From contig CACHAQ010000014.1 of the NCBI GenBank assembly GCA_902577905.1, forward strand, positions 1-39,705: a DNA stretch of 39,705 nucleotides, read 5' to 3'. The notes beneath the pieces are model-generated. The model ran no database searches. It was not told where the DNA came from and saw only the letters and a program-made list of their open reading frames with translations. The translations under genes were made by a program, and so were the position numbers. Source of the stretch: an uncultured Alphaproteobacteria bacterium. GTDB taxonomy: Bacteria > Pseudomonadota > Alphaproteobacteria > HIMB59 > GCA-002718135. Below, in pieces: positions 1 to 8,124 of the stretch (positions are counted from its first letter, which is position 1; each line of letters opens with the position of its first letter).

Positions 1-126
1 ACCAATACCGGCATCTTTTTGAATTAGAACTGTATGTTTATTCTTTACTAATTCTTTAACACTTTGCGGAGTAAGCCCAACCCTAGACTCCTGAGCTTTT
101 ATCTCAGAGGGGACACCTATTTTCAT
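1..126 (-). CDS. ald: Alanine dehydrogenase, N-terminal fragment (cut by window edge)
   Basis: Reading the minus strand from the ATG at 126-124 gives about 42 residues that start MKIGVPSEIKAQESRVGLTP and continue with VKELVKNKHTVLIQKDAGIG. This is the characteristic N terminus of alanine dehydrogenase (the related transhydrogenase alpha subunit starts similarly). The family interconverts L-alanine and pyruvate plus ammonia with NAD. Only the first part of the substrate domain is inside the window. The start codon overlaps the stop codon of the upstream aminotransferase as TAATG, so the two are probably translationally coupled. The pairing is sensible: the aminotransferase turns pyruvate into alanine, and Ald would regenerate pyruvate and release ammonium. 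Confidence 0.85.
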   Translation of the reverse strand, partial: MKIGVPSEIKAQESRVGLTPQSVKELVKNKHTVLIQKDAGIG

Positions 127-1466
127 TATCTGTCATGCATATAGTTTGAGATACCTGTTCTTAATTTTTCAATTATCTCATCAATATGTTTTTTTTCACA
201 AGTAAATGGAGGTGCAACAATTAAACAATCACCTGTTGCTTTCAAACTTAAGCCTGCTTCAAATAGTTTTTTAAAACAAGCATATCCAGCTTTGCCTAAA
301 CGCTCATCCATTTTAATGTCAATTCCTCCCATCATTCCATATCCTCTTATATCAGTAATGATATCTAAGTCTTTCAAGGTAAACAAACCATCTAAGAAAT
401 ATGGAGACATATCTTTTGCTCTATTAAATAAATCTTCTTTCTCGATTATATCTTGCATTGCTAAACCTGCTGCCATTGAAACAGGGATAGCAGAATAAGT
501 ATAACCATGAAAAAATTCTATAGCTCCTGTAGGTGAAGCATCAACAATAGTATCATAGATATGATCACGTGAAGCTACTGCTCCTAAAGGTACAACACCA
601 TTAGTAATTGCTTTAGCCATTGTCATGATATCAGGACAAACATCAAAAGCTTGAGCTGCAAATGGAGCGCCCATTCTTCCCCAGCCAGTAATAACTTCAT
701 CAAAAATTAAAAGAATTCCATGTTTGTCACAAATTTCTCTTAGTCTTTTTAAATATCCTTTTGGCGGAACTAAAGTTCCTGTTGATCCTGCTACTGGCTC
801 AACAATACATGCTGCAATATTTTCTGCACCAATATTACCAGCAATTCTTTCAAGATCGTCTGCTAGATCAGCACCTGTTTCAGGTTCGCCTTTTACAAAT
901 AAATTTTCAGTTAAATGAGTATGTCTTAGATGATGTACATTTGGCATTAGAATATTTGAGAAAGTTTTTCTATTAGCAATCATTCCGCCAACAGAAATTC
1001 CCCCAATATTCATTCCATGATAACCTCTTTCTCTTCCTACTATGTGAGATCTATGACCTTCTCCTTTTGCTTTAAAATATGCTATGGCTGTTTTAATTGC
1101 TGTTTCAACAGCTGATGAACCACAAATAGTAAAGAATATTTTATTTAAATCTTCGGGTGTATGTTTTGAAACTTTTCTAGCTAAATCAAATGAACCACCA
1201 AAACCTTGTTGAAATGGTTGAACATAATCTAATTGCTCTAATTGTTTTGATACTGCTTCTCTTATTTCTGGTCTTGAATGACCCGCAGGACTACAAAATA
1301 ATCCTGAGCTAGCATCAATTAATTTATTTCCATAATGATCAGTATAATAAACACCTTCTGCCTTAACCATTAATCTTGGACTATTTTTATAGTCTCTATT
1401 AGATGTAAATGGCATCCAATGCTCTTCTAATGAATTAGGTATTTCAGTTCTTTTTTCTAAATCCAT
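126..1466 (-). CDS. Class III omega-amino-acid:pyruvate aminotransferase (taurine or beta-alanine type)
   Basis: PLP-dependent fold-type I transaminase that probably moves an amino group from an omega-amino compound (taurine, beta-alanine or a similar amine) to pyruvate. Numbered from the ATG at 1466, it has 446 residues. It shows the N-terminal EEHWMPFTSNR segment, GRERGYHGMNIGGISVGG near 144-161, the PLP-contacting IFDEVITGWGR with Asp256, and MTMAKAITNG with the Schiff-base Lys285. A longer reading begins with a GTG at 1529. I prefer 1466 because AAGGA lies just upstream and the family starts around there. The gene overlaps ald (TAATG) and diverges from pta; Tpa plus Ald plus Pta is the set used in taurine dissimilation. 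Beta-alanine:pyruvate transaminase is an equally good family match, so the substrate is open. Confidence 0.85.
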   Translation of the reverse strand: MDLEKRTEIPNSLEEHWMPFTSNRDYKNSPRLMVKAEGVYYTDHYGNKLIDASSGLFCSPAGHSRPEIREAVSKQLEQLDYVQPFQQGFGGSFDLARKVSKHTPEDLNKIFFTICGSSAVETAIKTAIAYFKAKGEGHRSHIVGRERGYHGMNIGGISVGGMIANRKTFSNILMPNVHHLRHTHLTENLFVKGEPETGADLADDLERIAGNIGAENIAACIVEPVAGSTGTLVPPKGYLKRLREICDKHGILLIFDEVITGWGRMGAPFAAQAFDVCPDIMTMAKAITNGVVPLGAVASRDHIYDTIVDASPTGAIEFFHGYTYSAIPVSMAAGLAMQDIIEKEDLFNRAKDMSPYFLDGLFTLKDLDIITDIRGYGMMGGIDIKMDERLGKAGYACFKKLFEAGLSLKATGDCLIVAPPFTCEKKHIDEIIEKLRTGISNYMHDR

Positions 1467-1511
1467 TTTTTTCCTTATTAATGATTGAGTATATGAAATT
1501 ATTGATAAATC

Positions 1512-1526
1512 AAAGAATAATTCTTT
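1512..1526. promoter_or_regulatory. Perfect palindrome in the aminotransferase/pta divergent promoter
   Basis: AAAGAATAATTCTTT is a 7+1+7 perfect inverted repeat. It lies 45 bp upstream of the preferred aminotransferase ATG and 58 bp upstream of pta. A dimeric regulator could control both directions from here. No regulator gene is adjacent inside the window. AT-rich DNA produces such repeats by chance, so confidence is low. Confidence 0.35.
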
Positions 1527-1584
1527 CACAATAAAGAAATATCATAGGAAAAATTGTAGCAGTGGTATAGAGAGAATACCAAAT

Positions 1585-2484
1585 ATGAGCACATTACCAG
1601 AAGATCTTAAAAGTAAAGCTTTAGAAACTCCTAACATACCCGCTGCTGTCGTATGCCCCAATCAAGAAAGCATCTTATCAGCTGTAATTGAAGGTAAGAA
1701 TATGAACCTCATCGATCCAACTTTAATTGGAAATAAAAGTTTAATTACCGAAACAGCAAAAAATTTCAGTTTGGATATTTCAAATTTTAATATTGTAGAG
1801 GCTAAAGATGAAGAGGAAAGTGCTTCAGTTGCATGTCAAATGTCTAATGAAAATAAAAGTAAAATCATAATTAAAGGGAACCTCCATACTGATATTTTAA
1901 TGCGCTCTTATTTAAAAAAAGAATTTAATTTACTTGATGGTAGACGATTAAGTCATATTTGGCATATGACTACACCACAACTTGAAAAACCTCTTTTTAT
2001 CACTGATGGTGCCCTAAATGTTTTACCAAGAGTTGATATAAAATTACAGATTCTCAAAAATGCTGTTCAGTTTTGTAATAAATTAAACATCAGCAAACCA
2101 AAAGTGGCAATTTTATCAGGTACAGAAGATCCAATTGAAAGTATGCCAAGTTCAGTCGATGCAAAAAAAGTTATGGAACTTGCGTTTGAAGAAAAAATTA
2201 ATGCATTTATTCATGGTCCGCTTGCTTTTGATAATGCTGTTTCTAAGGAAGCGGCTAAAATAAAAGGAATCAAAAATGATGTTGCTGGTGATGCTGATAT
2301 ATTATTAGTACCTAATTTAGAAACTGGAAATTCTTTATCTAAAATAATGGTTTATTTTATGAAGGCATGTGCTGCAGGAATAGTAATCGGTGGTAAAGTA
2401 CCAGTTGTTGTTCCAAGTAGAGCTGATACTAAACATTCTAAACTTGCATCAATTATGGCAGCTGTTGTTGCTGCAAATAATTAA
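1585..2484 (+). CDS. pta: Phosphate acetyltransferase (short phosphate acetyl/butyryl transferase form)
   Basis: Interconverts acetyl phosphate and acetyl-CoA. The protein has 299 residues, the length of the stand-alone PTA/PTB catalytic domain, without the long N-terminal regulatory region of enterobacterial Pta. Supporting segments are ILSGTEDPIESMPSSVDAKK (about 178-197), AFIHGPLAFDNAVS, DILLVPNLETGN and the C-terminal GGKVPVVVPSRAD run. No acetate kinase gene lies beside it. Its divergence from an omega-aminotransferase/ald pair suggests that it handles acetyl phosphate made by sulfoacetaldehyde acetyltransferase (Xsc) in taurine or isethionate breakdown. That role is inferred, since xsc is not in the window. 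Phosphate butyryltransferase is the main alternative. Confidence 0.85.
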   Translation: MSTLPEDLKSKALETPNIPAAVVCPNQESILSAVIEGKNMNLIDPTLIGNKSLITETAKNFSLDISNFNIVEAKDEEESASVACQMSNENKSKIIIKGNLHTDILMRSYLKKEFNLLDGRRLSHIWHMTTPQLEKPLFITDGALNVLPRVDIKLQILKNAVQFCNKLNISKPKVAILSGTEDPIESMPSSVDAKKVMELAFEEKINAFIHGPLAFDNAVSKEAAKIKGIKNDVAGDADILLVPNLETGNSLSKIMVYFMKACAAGIVIGGKVPVVVPSRADTKHSKLASIMAAVVAANN

Positions 2485-2507
2485 TTAACAAATAAATTTT
2501 AAGTCGA

Positions 2508-3365
2508 ATGCTTTTAAGACATTACTTTTTAATTTTAATAATCACTTTTTTATTTGGAAGTGCCTATCCAGTTCAGAAAGTTATTTTTAATGAAAATGTA
2601 CCCCCATTATTAATGGGAAGTTTAAGAATGTTAGTGGTTTTTATATGTCTTTTACCTTTTTGGAGATTTAGAATCCCTGAAAAAAAATACTGGCTACCAC
2701 TTCTCTTTTTTTCAATCTCTATGGGTTTTTTAGCAAATGTCTTTATGACATTATCATTAAATGAAGCAAACATAGTTTCTCCAATAATAATTGGTTCTCA
2801 ACTGGCTGTACCATTTGCAATATTATTAAGCTCATTTTTTTTAAAAGAGAAAGTAAGTATTAAAAAATGGGTATTAATATTTATTTCTTTTTTTGGCATC
2901 ATTTTATTGGGCTTTGATCCATTAATAAGAAATGAAATTTTTGCATTATTCTTAATTACGTTAATGGCATTCTTTTATGCTAGTGCACAGGTATTTTCCA
3001 GATACCTTAAAGATTTAGAGGTCACTCTCACAAATGCAGTAATGGGATTAGTAGGATTTATGTTATTAATTATTTCATCATCAATATTTGAAGGACAAAC
3101 AATAAACGAAATAAAAACTATTAGTTTTCAGTCATGGTTATTAATATTTCATTCAGGTATCTTTGTTTCAATTGCTGCACACATGTCGATGTTCTATTTA
3201 TATAGGATGTATCCTGTAAATAGAGTATTTCCATTTTATGCTCTATTTCCTGTATTTGGTGTGTTGTTAACGTTTATAATTTTTTATGAAATACCAACTT
3301 TAATTACTTTTATTGGTGGTATAATTGTAATCGTAGCAACTTATTTTATTAATAAGGAAAATTAG
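2508..3365 (+). CDS. DMT-superfamily (EamA) membrane transporter
   Basis: A 285-residue integral membrane protein with about ten hydrophobic segments arranged as two EamA-type repeats, the usual drug/metabolite transporter layout. The first repeat includes FGSAYPVQKVIF near residues 16-27, and the second begins around residue 145. It sits 23 bp after pta on the same strand and is probably co-transcribed. DMT proteins export or import amino acids, amines and other small metabolites; nothing in the sequence fixes the substrate. With a possible taurine or amine pathway next door, efflux or uptake of a related metabolite is possible. Its stop codon directly abuts the stop codon of the convergent SnoaL gene (TAG followed by CTA). 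Confidence 0.8.
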   Translation: MLLRHYFLILIITFLFGSAYPVQKVIFNENVPPLLMGSLRMLVVFICLLPFWRFRIPEKKYWLPLLFFSISMGFLANVFMTLSLNEANIVSPIIIGSQLAVPFAILLSSFFLKEKVSIKKWVLIFISFFGIILLGFDPLIRNEIFALFLITLMAFFYASAQVFSRYLKDLEVTLTNAVMGLVGFMLLIISSSIFEGQTINEIKTISFQSWLLIFHSGIFVSIAAHMSMFYLYRMYPVNRVFPFYALFPVFGVLLTFIIFYEIPTLITFIGGIIVIVATYFINKEN

Positions 3366-4439
3366 CTACTTTAAAACATCTAATCCATCAGATAAATTGA
3401 TATGTCCTGTTTGACGAGCTTTATTAAACTCTTTAATTCTGTCAAATATATTGATTCCAATTTGTCTATAAATATCAAGTAAATCAATTAAGACCCAATT
3501 TTCTCTAATCAAACCATTTTCTAGCCTCCAGAAATCTAGACTTCTCATTTCTAGTGCTTGATTTGATGGAGCAATACCCATCCAGCCATCATTGGTTATT
3601 GTTAATCTCATATTAGGCCAACCTGTTTCACACACATAATTTCCTTCATGTATCCAGTGTGTTTGCAAATCTTCCATGCCATCGGTGGCTAATTTTTCAT
3701 TTGATGATCCACCTTTTCTATCTGGCATTGCTCTTAAAAATGGGATTTGATGCCAATGTCTGAAACCTGCTATACCTCTACCTGTTCCAATTCCGGCTGG
3801 TCCGTACCAATTAAGATTTGGGTGCCAATATTTTTCTAGATTCATAATTTTTGGATCTGGATTTTTAGGATGTAAGGATAAATCATTTAACATATCTATA
3901 ACATGATCAAAATTTTCTTTCTTTTCTCCATTTATTGACAAGCCATCTCCAGTCATAGGAGCTGGGGTACACAGAAATGCACCAAGTTGAGGAGACATTG
4001 GCCATGCATTTGCTTGCATCATAATTTCAGGTAAGTCCCAAATAGATTGTACTTCAGTAATTTTATTTTCCTCTATTTTAAAAAACTCATGATAGCGCAT
4101 ATGAATTAAATTGCCTGTTGGTGGAATATCTAAGTATGGTTTTATAAAAGTTCCCATATAATTACCCATTGTACCTATCCATTTTTGCCCTTCGGGGGTT
4201 TTTCCCGCCATAATAATCATATCTCTTCTTTCTAGATCAGGGATACTATCCAATAATGGCAAAATACATTTAGAAAGAAAATTATTTAAACCTTTAAAAG
4301 TTCCAAAAGGATGGCAAAAATTAAATAAAGATTCTTTTGTAAAATAATTGCTTAATGATTTTTCAATTGTCTTTTTGTTAAATGTTTGAGTTGCAATCTG
4401 ATAGTTGGCAAAAAAATTTTTTAATTCTCTAGAAATCAT
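3366..4439 (-). CDS. Two-domain SnoaL-like (ester cyclase/NTF2-fold) protein 1
   Basis: A 357-residue protein of two SnoaL-like halves. The N half includes FNFCHPFGTFKGLNNF and IPDLERRDMIIMAG near 39-78. The C half includes YWHPNLNWYGPAGIGTGRG at 204-222, HWHQIPF at 228-234 and LIRENWVLIDLLDI. It is clearly paralogous to the protein at 13623-14720, which has the same PDLERR, YWHP, GPAGIGT and LIRENW signatures. SnoaL-family folds serve as polyketide cyclases, isomerases, dehydratases or binding domains, so the reaction is unknown. It is last in the minus-strand operon that begins with the sugar-type binding protein, and its ATG overlaps the SDR stop as TAATG. No signal peptide is visible, so it should be cytoplasmic. 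Confidence 0.8.
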   Translation of the reverse strand: MISRELKNFFANYQIATQTFNKKTIEKSLSNYFTKESLFNFCHPFGTFKGLNNFLSKCILPLLDSIPDLERRDMIIMAGKTPEGQKWIGTMGNYMGTFIKPYLDIPPTGNLIHMRYHEFFKIEENKITEVQSIWDLPEIMMQANAWPMSPQLGAFLCTPAPMTGDGLSINGEKKENFDHVIDMLNDLSLHPKNPDPKIMNLEKYWHPNLNWYGPAGIGTGRGIAGFRHWHQIPFLRAMPDRKGGSSNEKLATDGMEDLQTHWIHEGNYVCETGWPNMRLTITNDGWMGIAPSNQALEMRSLDFWRLENGLIRENWVLIDLLDIYRQIGINIFDRIKEFNKARQTGHINLSDGLDVLK

Positions 4440-5206
4440 TATTTAGCAGTCCATCCTCCATCAATTACTAATGAAGAGCCAGTTATCATCGATGCAGCAT
4501 CAGAAGCAAGATACACTACTGCACTAGCAATATCACTTTCTGTTGCTACTTTTCCTAAAGGTATATTTTCAATAACAGATTTTTTAAAATTTTTATCTTT
4601 GAAAAATTTTTTAACCATAGGAGTTTCAACAAATGTAGGGCAAACTGAATTAACTCTAATGTTGTGTTTTGCTAAATCGATAGCCATTCCTTTAGTTAGA
4701 CCTTCAACGCCAAACTTGGTCATATTGTAAACACTTCTAAGAGGAGCTCCAACTTTACCTAACTGAGATGAAATATTTATAATTGATCCACCACTTTTTT
4801 TTCTATTTGTTGATTTTAGCATAATTTTTGTTGCTAATTGAGCAATATCAAATGATGCTTTAATATTAAGATCAACCACTTCACTCATATCTTTTCTTTT
4901 AATTTTAGTAAAATATTCTGGCCTATTTGTTCCAGCGTTATTTACTAATATGTCTAATTTTGGAATTTTAGAAAATATTTTTTTTATTTCTTTTAAATTT
5001 GTTACATCACAAACAAAGTAGTTGCATTTTCTTTTAATTTTTTTAATTTGGTTTTTAACAGCTATAAGATCTTTTTCTGTTCTACTTATAATTATTAAAT
5101 TTGCTCCAGCTTCTGCCAGTGCGATTGCAGATGCTTTACCAATCCCTTTACCTGCACCTGTAACAAGCGCAGTCTTATCTTTTACTTCGAATTTTTTTAG
5201 AAACAT
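4439..5206 (-). CDS. Short-chain dehydrogenase/reductase
   Basis: A 255-residue classical SDR, probably an NAD(P)-dependent alcohol, polyol or ketone oxidoreductase. It has the nucleotide-binding TGAGKGIG at 16-23, NNAG at 89-92, catalytic Ser147 (INISSQLG) and the YxxxK pair Tyr160/Lys164, and the C-terminal ITGSSLVIDGGW. It resembles gluconate 5-dehydrogenase and 3-oxoacyl-ACP reductase-type SDRs, which cannot be told apart by eye. The operon (sugar-type ABC transporter, HAD, SDR, SnoaL) argues for oxidation of an imported polyol or sugar-like compound rather than fatty-acid synthesis. It is overlapped by the SnoaL gene downstream and separated by 13 bp from the HAD gene upstream. Confidence 0.88.
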   Translation of the reverse strand: MFLKKFEVKDKTALVTGAGKGIGKASAIALAEAGANLIIISRTEKDLIAVKNQIKKIKRKCNYFVCDVTNLKEIKKIFSKIPKLDILVNNAGTNRPEYFTKIKRKDMSEVVDLNIKASFDIAQLATKIMLKSTNRKKSGGSIINISSQLGKVGAPLRSVYNMTKFGVEGLTKGMAIDLAKHNIRVNSVCPTFVETPMVKKFFKDKNFKKSVIENIPLGKVATESDIASAVVYLASDAASMITGSSLVIDGGWTAK

Positions 5207-5219
5207 TTATGCGTATAAT

Positions 5220-5879
5220 TTACAATGAAAAAATGGTTTGATCTAATAAATTTATTTTTTTGATGCACATATCAAATTTATCTTCTTTGTGAAAATCACC
5301 TGGAAATGCAATACATTTAACACTTGCATTAACAGCGGCATTACTACTTTCCTCTGTATCTTCAATTGCAAGACATTCTTCAGGTTTTAAATTTAATTTT
5401 TCTAGTGTTACTTTATATATCTCTGGATGAGGTTTTTCATTGTTAACAAATGATCTATTTCCAATAAAATCAAAATCCGCTTTTGAAATTTGATTAGAAA
5501 GACTTTCAAATACAGCTTCTACATTATTTACAGTTGTAGAAGTTGAGAATGCAAGCTTAATATTATTATCTTTAGTATATCTAATCATTTCATAAACACT
5601 TTCTCTTAATTTTTGTTTGTTTTGAATAATGAATGAACTAAATAATTCTGTTTTTCTATCTCTAATTTGTGATGCATTAACATTGATATTATTTTTTTCT
5701 GCAAAATCTTCTACTCTCTTAGTGCCACCTGATTTTTTTAATAAAATTCTATAATCTTGCTCGTCCCAATACCAATCTAAACCAGCTTCTTTAAAGGCTT
5801 CGTTAAATGAATTACGTTGGATATTAGAAGATTCAATCAGTGTTCCAATTGATCCAAAAAGTAATGCTTTGTATTTCAT
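5220..5879 (-). CDS. HAD-superfamily CbbY-like protein lacking the catalytic aspartates
   Basis: A 219-residue haloacid dehalogenase-fold protein of the CbbY / beta-phosphoglucomutase-like branch. The order of motifs is intact: a helical cap (about 15-90), motif II FSTST near 111-115, motif III Lys in NEKPHPEIYKVTLEKL, and motif IV CLAIEDTEESSNAA. Motif I, normally DxDGT, reads LLFGSIGTL at residues 6-14, so both the nucleophile and the acid/base Asp are replaced (Gly9 and Ile11). It should not form the usual phospho-aspartate, and a phosphatase or mutase role is doubtful; a binding, regulatory or altered catalytic role is possible. It lies 34 bp after the second permease gene in the same operon. 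Confidence 0.8.
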   Translation of the reverse strand: MKYKALLFGSIGTLIESSNIQRNSFNEAFKEAGLDWYWDEQDYRILLKKSGGTKRVEDFAEKNNINVNASQIRDRKTELFSSFIIQNKQKLRESVYEMIRYTKDNNIKLAFSTSTTVNNVEAVFESLSNQISKADFDFIGNRSFVNNEKPHPEIYKVTLEKLNLKPEECLAIEDTEESSNAAVNASVKCIAFPGDFHKEDKFDMCIKKINLLDQTIFSL

Positions 5880-5913
5880 CTTATAATTTTAATAAATAAT
5901 TATCATATTATTG

Positions 5914-7047
5914 TTAACCCTTTACTGCACCTTGAGTTAAACCAGACACTATTTGTTTTTGGAAAAACATCACTAACAAAAACAATGGTGCGGTAATTGA
6001 TGCAGCAGCAGCAATTGACTCAACTAAATCTGTCATTTTAGTTTCCATATTAAAATATTGCATAATTGCTGGAACCATAGTTTGTGATTGTCCATCTAAT
6101 AATAATGCTGCAACAAGATAATCATTATAAGCTAACAAGAAAGAAAATAATCCTGTTGTAATTACACCTGGCCACATTAAAGGCATCACAACTTTCCAGA
6201 AAGCTTGAAAAGGATTACATCCATCAATTTGAGCAGCTTCATCTAAATCTTGAGGTATATTCATAAAAAATGATCTCAGCATCCATATTGTAAAAGGTTG
6301 GTTAATAGCTACTAACAAAACAATAACAGCAATTTTTTTTCCATATAATCCATAATTTATAAAAGGTTCTAAATAACCAGTAACCAAAACAGAATGAGGT
6401 AAGGCTCTAAAAATTAAAGCAAAAATTAAAAGCCAAAAGGCAATCATAGAATTACTTCTTGCTAATCCATAACCAGCTAGTGTTCCAACAGTTAATGAAA
6501 TTGTAACAACCCCACCTGTTACAATCATAGTATTTAAGAATTGTTTATAAAATTCATTACCAACCCAAACAGACAAATAATGCTGAGGAGTAAAACCTAT
6601 GATTGGGTAAGAAAAAATTTTTAAGAATTCTAAATTTGAAAATAATATATTTACAAATTCAGATAAATTATTTTGAATTAAAAAAAATAATATGAAGGAA
6701 ATAGTTATATATAAAATGAATAAAATGAAAAAAGTAATTAAAGAAAATTTTAAAATAGGATTAATTAAATCAAATAAAATTTTTCTTATTTGGTATAATT
6801 TATAAAACAAATAAATTGATAGAAAAAGAAAAATAAAGTTAACAAAAGATAGACCTCCAACCTGTTCTTTTGTGCTTGGACCAATTATTACCTTTAAAGG
6901 ATTGGAAGCAAAAGAATCAACAGGAAGTTTTATTGACATTACAACAATCCATAAGAGAGGGAATAAAGCAATTATACACCACGTAATTATTGTAATTGAA
7001 ACAATAATTTTAAGAGGCGTGGTTAAGTTAAAAAGTTTACTTTCCAT
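5914..7047 (-). CDS. Sugar-type ABC transporter permease 2 (MalG-like) with extra membrane insert
   Basis: A 377-residue inner-membrane permease of the carbohydrate uptake CUT1/MalG class. The EAA loop that contacts the ATPase is clear in DLDEAAQIDGCNPFQAFWKV, followed by MPLMWPGVI. Canonical members have about 280 residues. Here about 90 residues (roughly 58-148) are inserted between the first membrane helix and the core, and they add two strongly hydrophobic segments near 67-84 and 101-124. The reading frame is open throughout with good flanking similarity, so this is an insertion rather than a frameshift. Its ATG overlaps the stop of permease 1 (TAATG). No ATP-binding subunit follows; the next genes encode the HAD and SDR proteins. 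Confidence 0.88.
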   Translation of the reverse strand: MESKLFNLTTPLKIIVSITIITWCIIALFPLLWIVVMSIKLPVDSFASNPLKVIIGPSTKEQVGGLSFVNFIFLFLSIYLFYKLYQIRKILFDLINPILKFSLITFFILFILYITISFILFFLIQNNLSEFVNILFSNLEFLKIFSYPIIGFTPQHYLSVWVGNEFYKQFLNTMIVTGGVVTISLTVGTLAGYGLARSNSMIAFWLLIFALIFRALPHSVLVTGYLEPFINYGLYGKKIAVIVLLVAINQPFTIWMLRSFFMNIPQDLDEAAQIDGCNPFQAFWKVVMPLMWPGVITTGLFSFLLAYNDYLVAALLLDGQSQTMVPAIMQYFNMETKMTDLVESIAAAASITAPLFLLVMFFQKQIVSGLTQGAVKG

Positions 7048-8066
7048 TATAATCTTTTTTCTTTTTGCTCTTTAAAAGTTCTTCTTAAAACTGGAATTAA
7101 TATTATTATAATTCCTATCATTGTAAGAACAGAAGTAGCTGATGCTCTTCCAATAGATCTTGTTCCAGAATCATCAATTCTCAAGAAATCATAAGTCATC
7201 CATTGTAATGAAATCCTAAATCCAGAAGCACTAAAACCAACAATTTCATCAAAAACTCGATATGAATCCATTAAATGAATTAAAGCAACAAATACTATTA
7301 ATGGCATGATATGCGGAATTATAATAAATCTTAAACGCTGAAGTCTATTTGCCCCATCTACAAATGCTGCCTCAATTTTTTCTTTATCGACAGTTTGTAG
7401 TCCTGCATAAAAAATAACAAAGGCAAAAGGTATAGTGTGCCAAACTCTATAAAAAAGCATTAGAATCTCTATCGTCCAGCCTTGAGAAAATAGGGCAATA
7501 TCTTTATCTAAAATATTTTCTAAAAATAAAGTTAATATACCATCTCCTATAAATAACCATTTTATTGATAAAGCACCTATTACAGGTGTAATTATAAATG
7601 GGAGCAAGGTTATAAAAATTATTGGACCTTTCAATCTATTAATTAAAACATTAACGCATAGAGCTAATATTAAACCTAAGATTATTACAAATGGTAAAGT
7701 AATAAATGTAAATGTTAGTGTAAACCTTAGAGCTTTATAAAAATCAATAGATCTTATTTTACTCCATTCAAAACCATCATTTGAAATAACAGATGATAAT
7801 TGTTCAAATTTCAAAATATTTTTATAATTTTGAAAGCCTACCCAAATATTATTTTTTATTTTATTTCCATTTTCATCTAATACAGGAACGGTAATTGTTT
7901 CTGTTTTACATCCAAAAGGATCGCAATTTTCTCTTTCAATCGTTTCTAATACATCTTGGTTGAATTGAAAACTTTGAATTAAAACTATTAGAAGAGGTAA
8001 GGCAATAAATAATGTCATCATTATAAATGATGGCATTGTAAAAACTAAAAAAGTAGATTTTTTCAT
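7047..8066 (-). CDS. Sugar-type ABC transporter permease 1 (MalF-like)
   Basis: A 339-residue membrane permease paired with the MalG-like protein downstream. It has the EAA loop KEKIEAAFVDGANRLQRLRF, then IIPHIMPLIVFVALIHLMDS and the family's RVFDEI stretch. After the first membrane segment (about 10-34) a periplasmic loop of some 45 residues contains a close cysteine pair, CDPFGC at 48-53, that could form a disulfide, followed by WVGFQNYKNIL, the usual entry to the permease core. The ATG is preceded by a strong hairpin that separates it from the binding-protein gene. Proteins of this class import mono- or oligosaccharides, polyols or glycerol phosphates; the substrate is not evident. Confidence 0.9.
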   Translation of the reverse strand: MKKSTFLVFTMPSFIMMTLFIALPLLIVLIQSFQFNQDVLETIERENCDPFGCKTETITVPVLDENGNKIKNNIWVGFQNYKNILKFEQLSSVISNDGFEWSKIRSIDFYKALRFTLTFTFITLPFVIILGLILALCVNVLINRLKGPIIFITLLPFIITPVIGALSIKWLFIGDGILTLFLENILDKDIALFSQGWTIEILMLFYRVWHTIPFAFVIFYAGLQTVDKEKIEAAFVDGANRLQRLRFIIIPHIMPLIVFVALIHLMDSYRVFDEIVGFSASGFRISLQWMTYDFLRIDDSGTRSIGRASATSVLTMIGIIIILIPVLRRTFKEQKEKRL

Positions 8067-8072
8067 TTACTA

Positions 8073-8110
8073 ATATTACCCCCCTTAAGATTTTAAAAGG
8101 GGAGTAATAT
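8073..8110 (-). promoter_or_regulatory. Intercistronic hairpin between binding-protein and permease genes
   Basis: On the + strand the left arm ATATTACCCCCCTT (8073-8086) pairs with the right arm AAGGGGAGTAATAT (8097-8110) at 13 of 14 positions, around a 10-nt loop. It occupies most of the 58-bp gap. On the mRNA no U-run follows the stem, so it is unlikely to be a simple terminator. Its 3' arm carries AAGGGGGG, the only purine-rich ribosome-binding candidate, 12 nt before the permease ATG. Such hairpins (as in malE-malF) typically protect the upstream message or dampen downstream expression, giving excess binding protein over permease. Confidence 0.7.
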
Positions 8111-8124
8111 ACAATTATATAAAA

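Noticed and set aside
126..1529. GTG start at 1529 for the aminotransferase
   Set aside because: The extra 21 residues are not family-like and overlap the promoter palindrome; the ATG at 1466 has AAGGA just upstream.
8073..8110. Intrinsic terminator between binding-protein and permease genes
   Set aside because: No U-run follows the stem on the mRNA strand and the permease genes clearly belong to the same unit.
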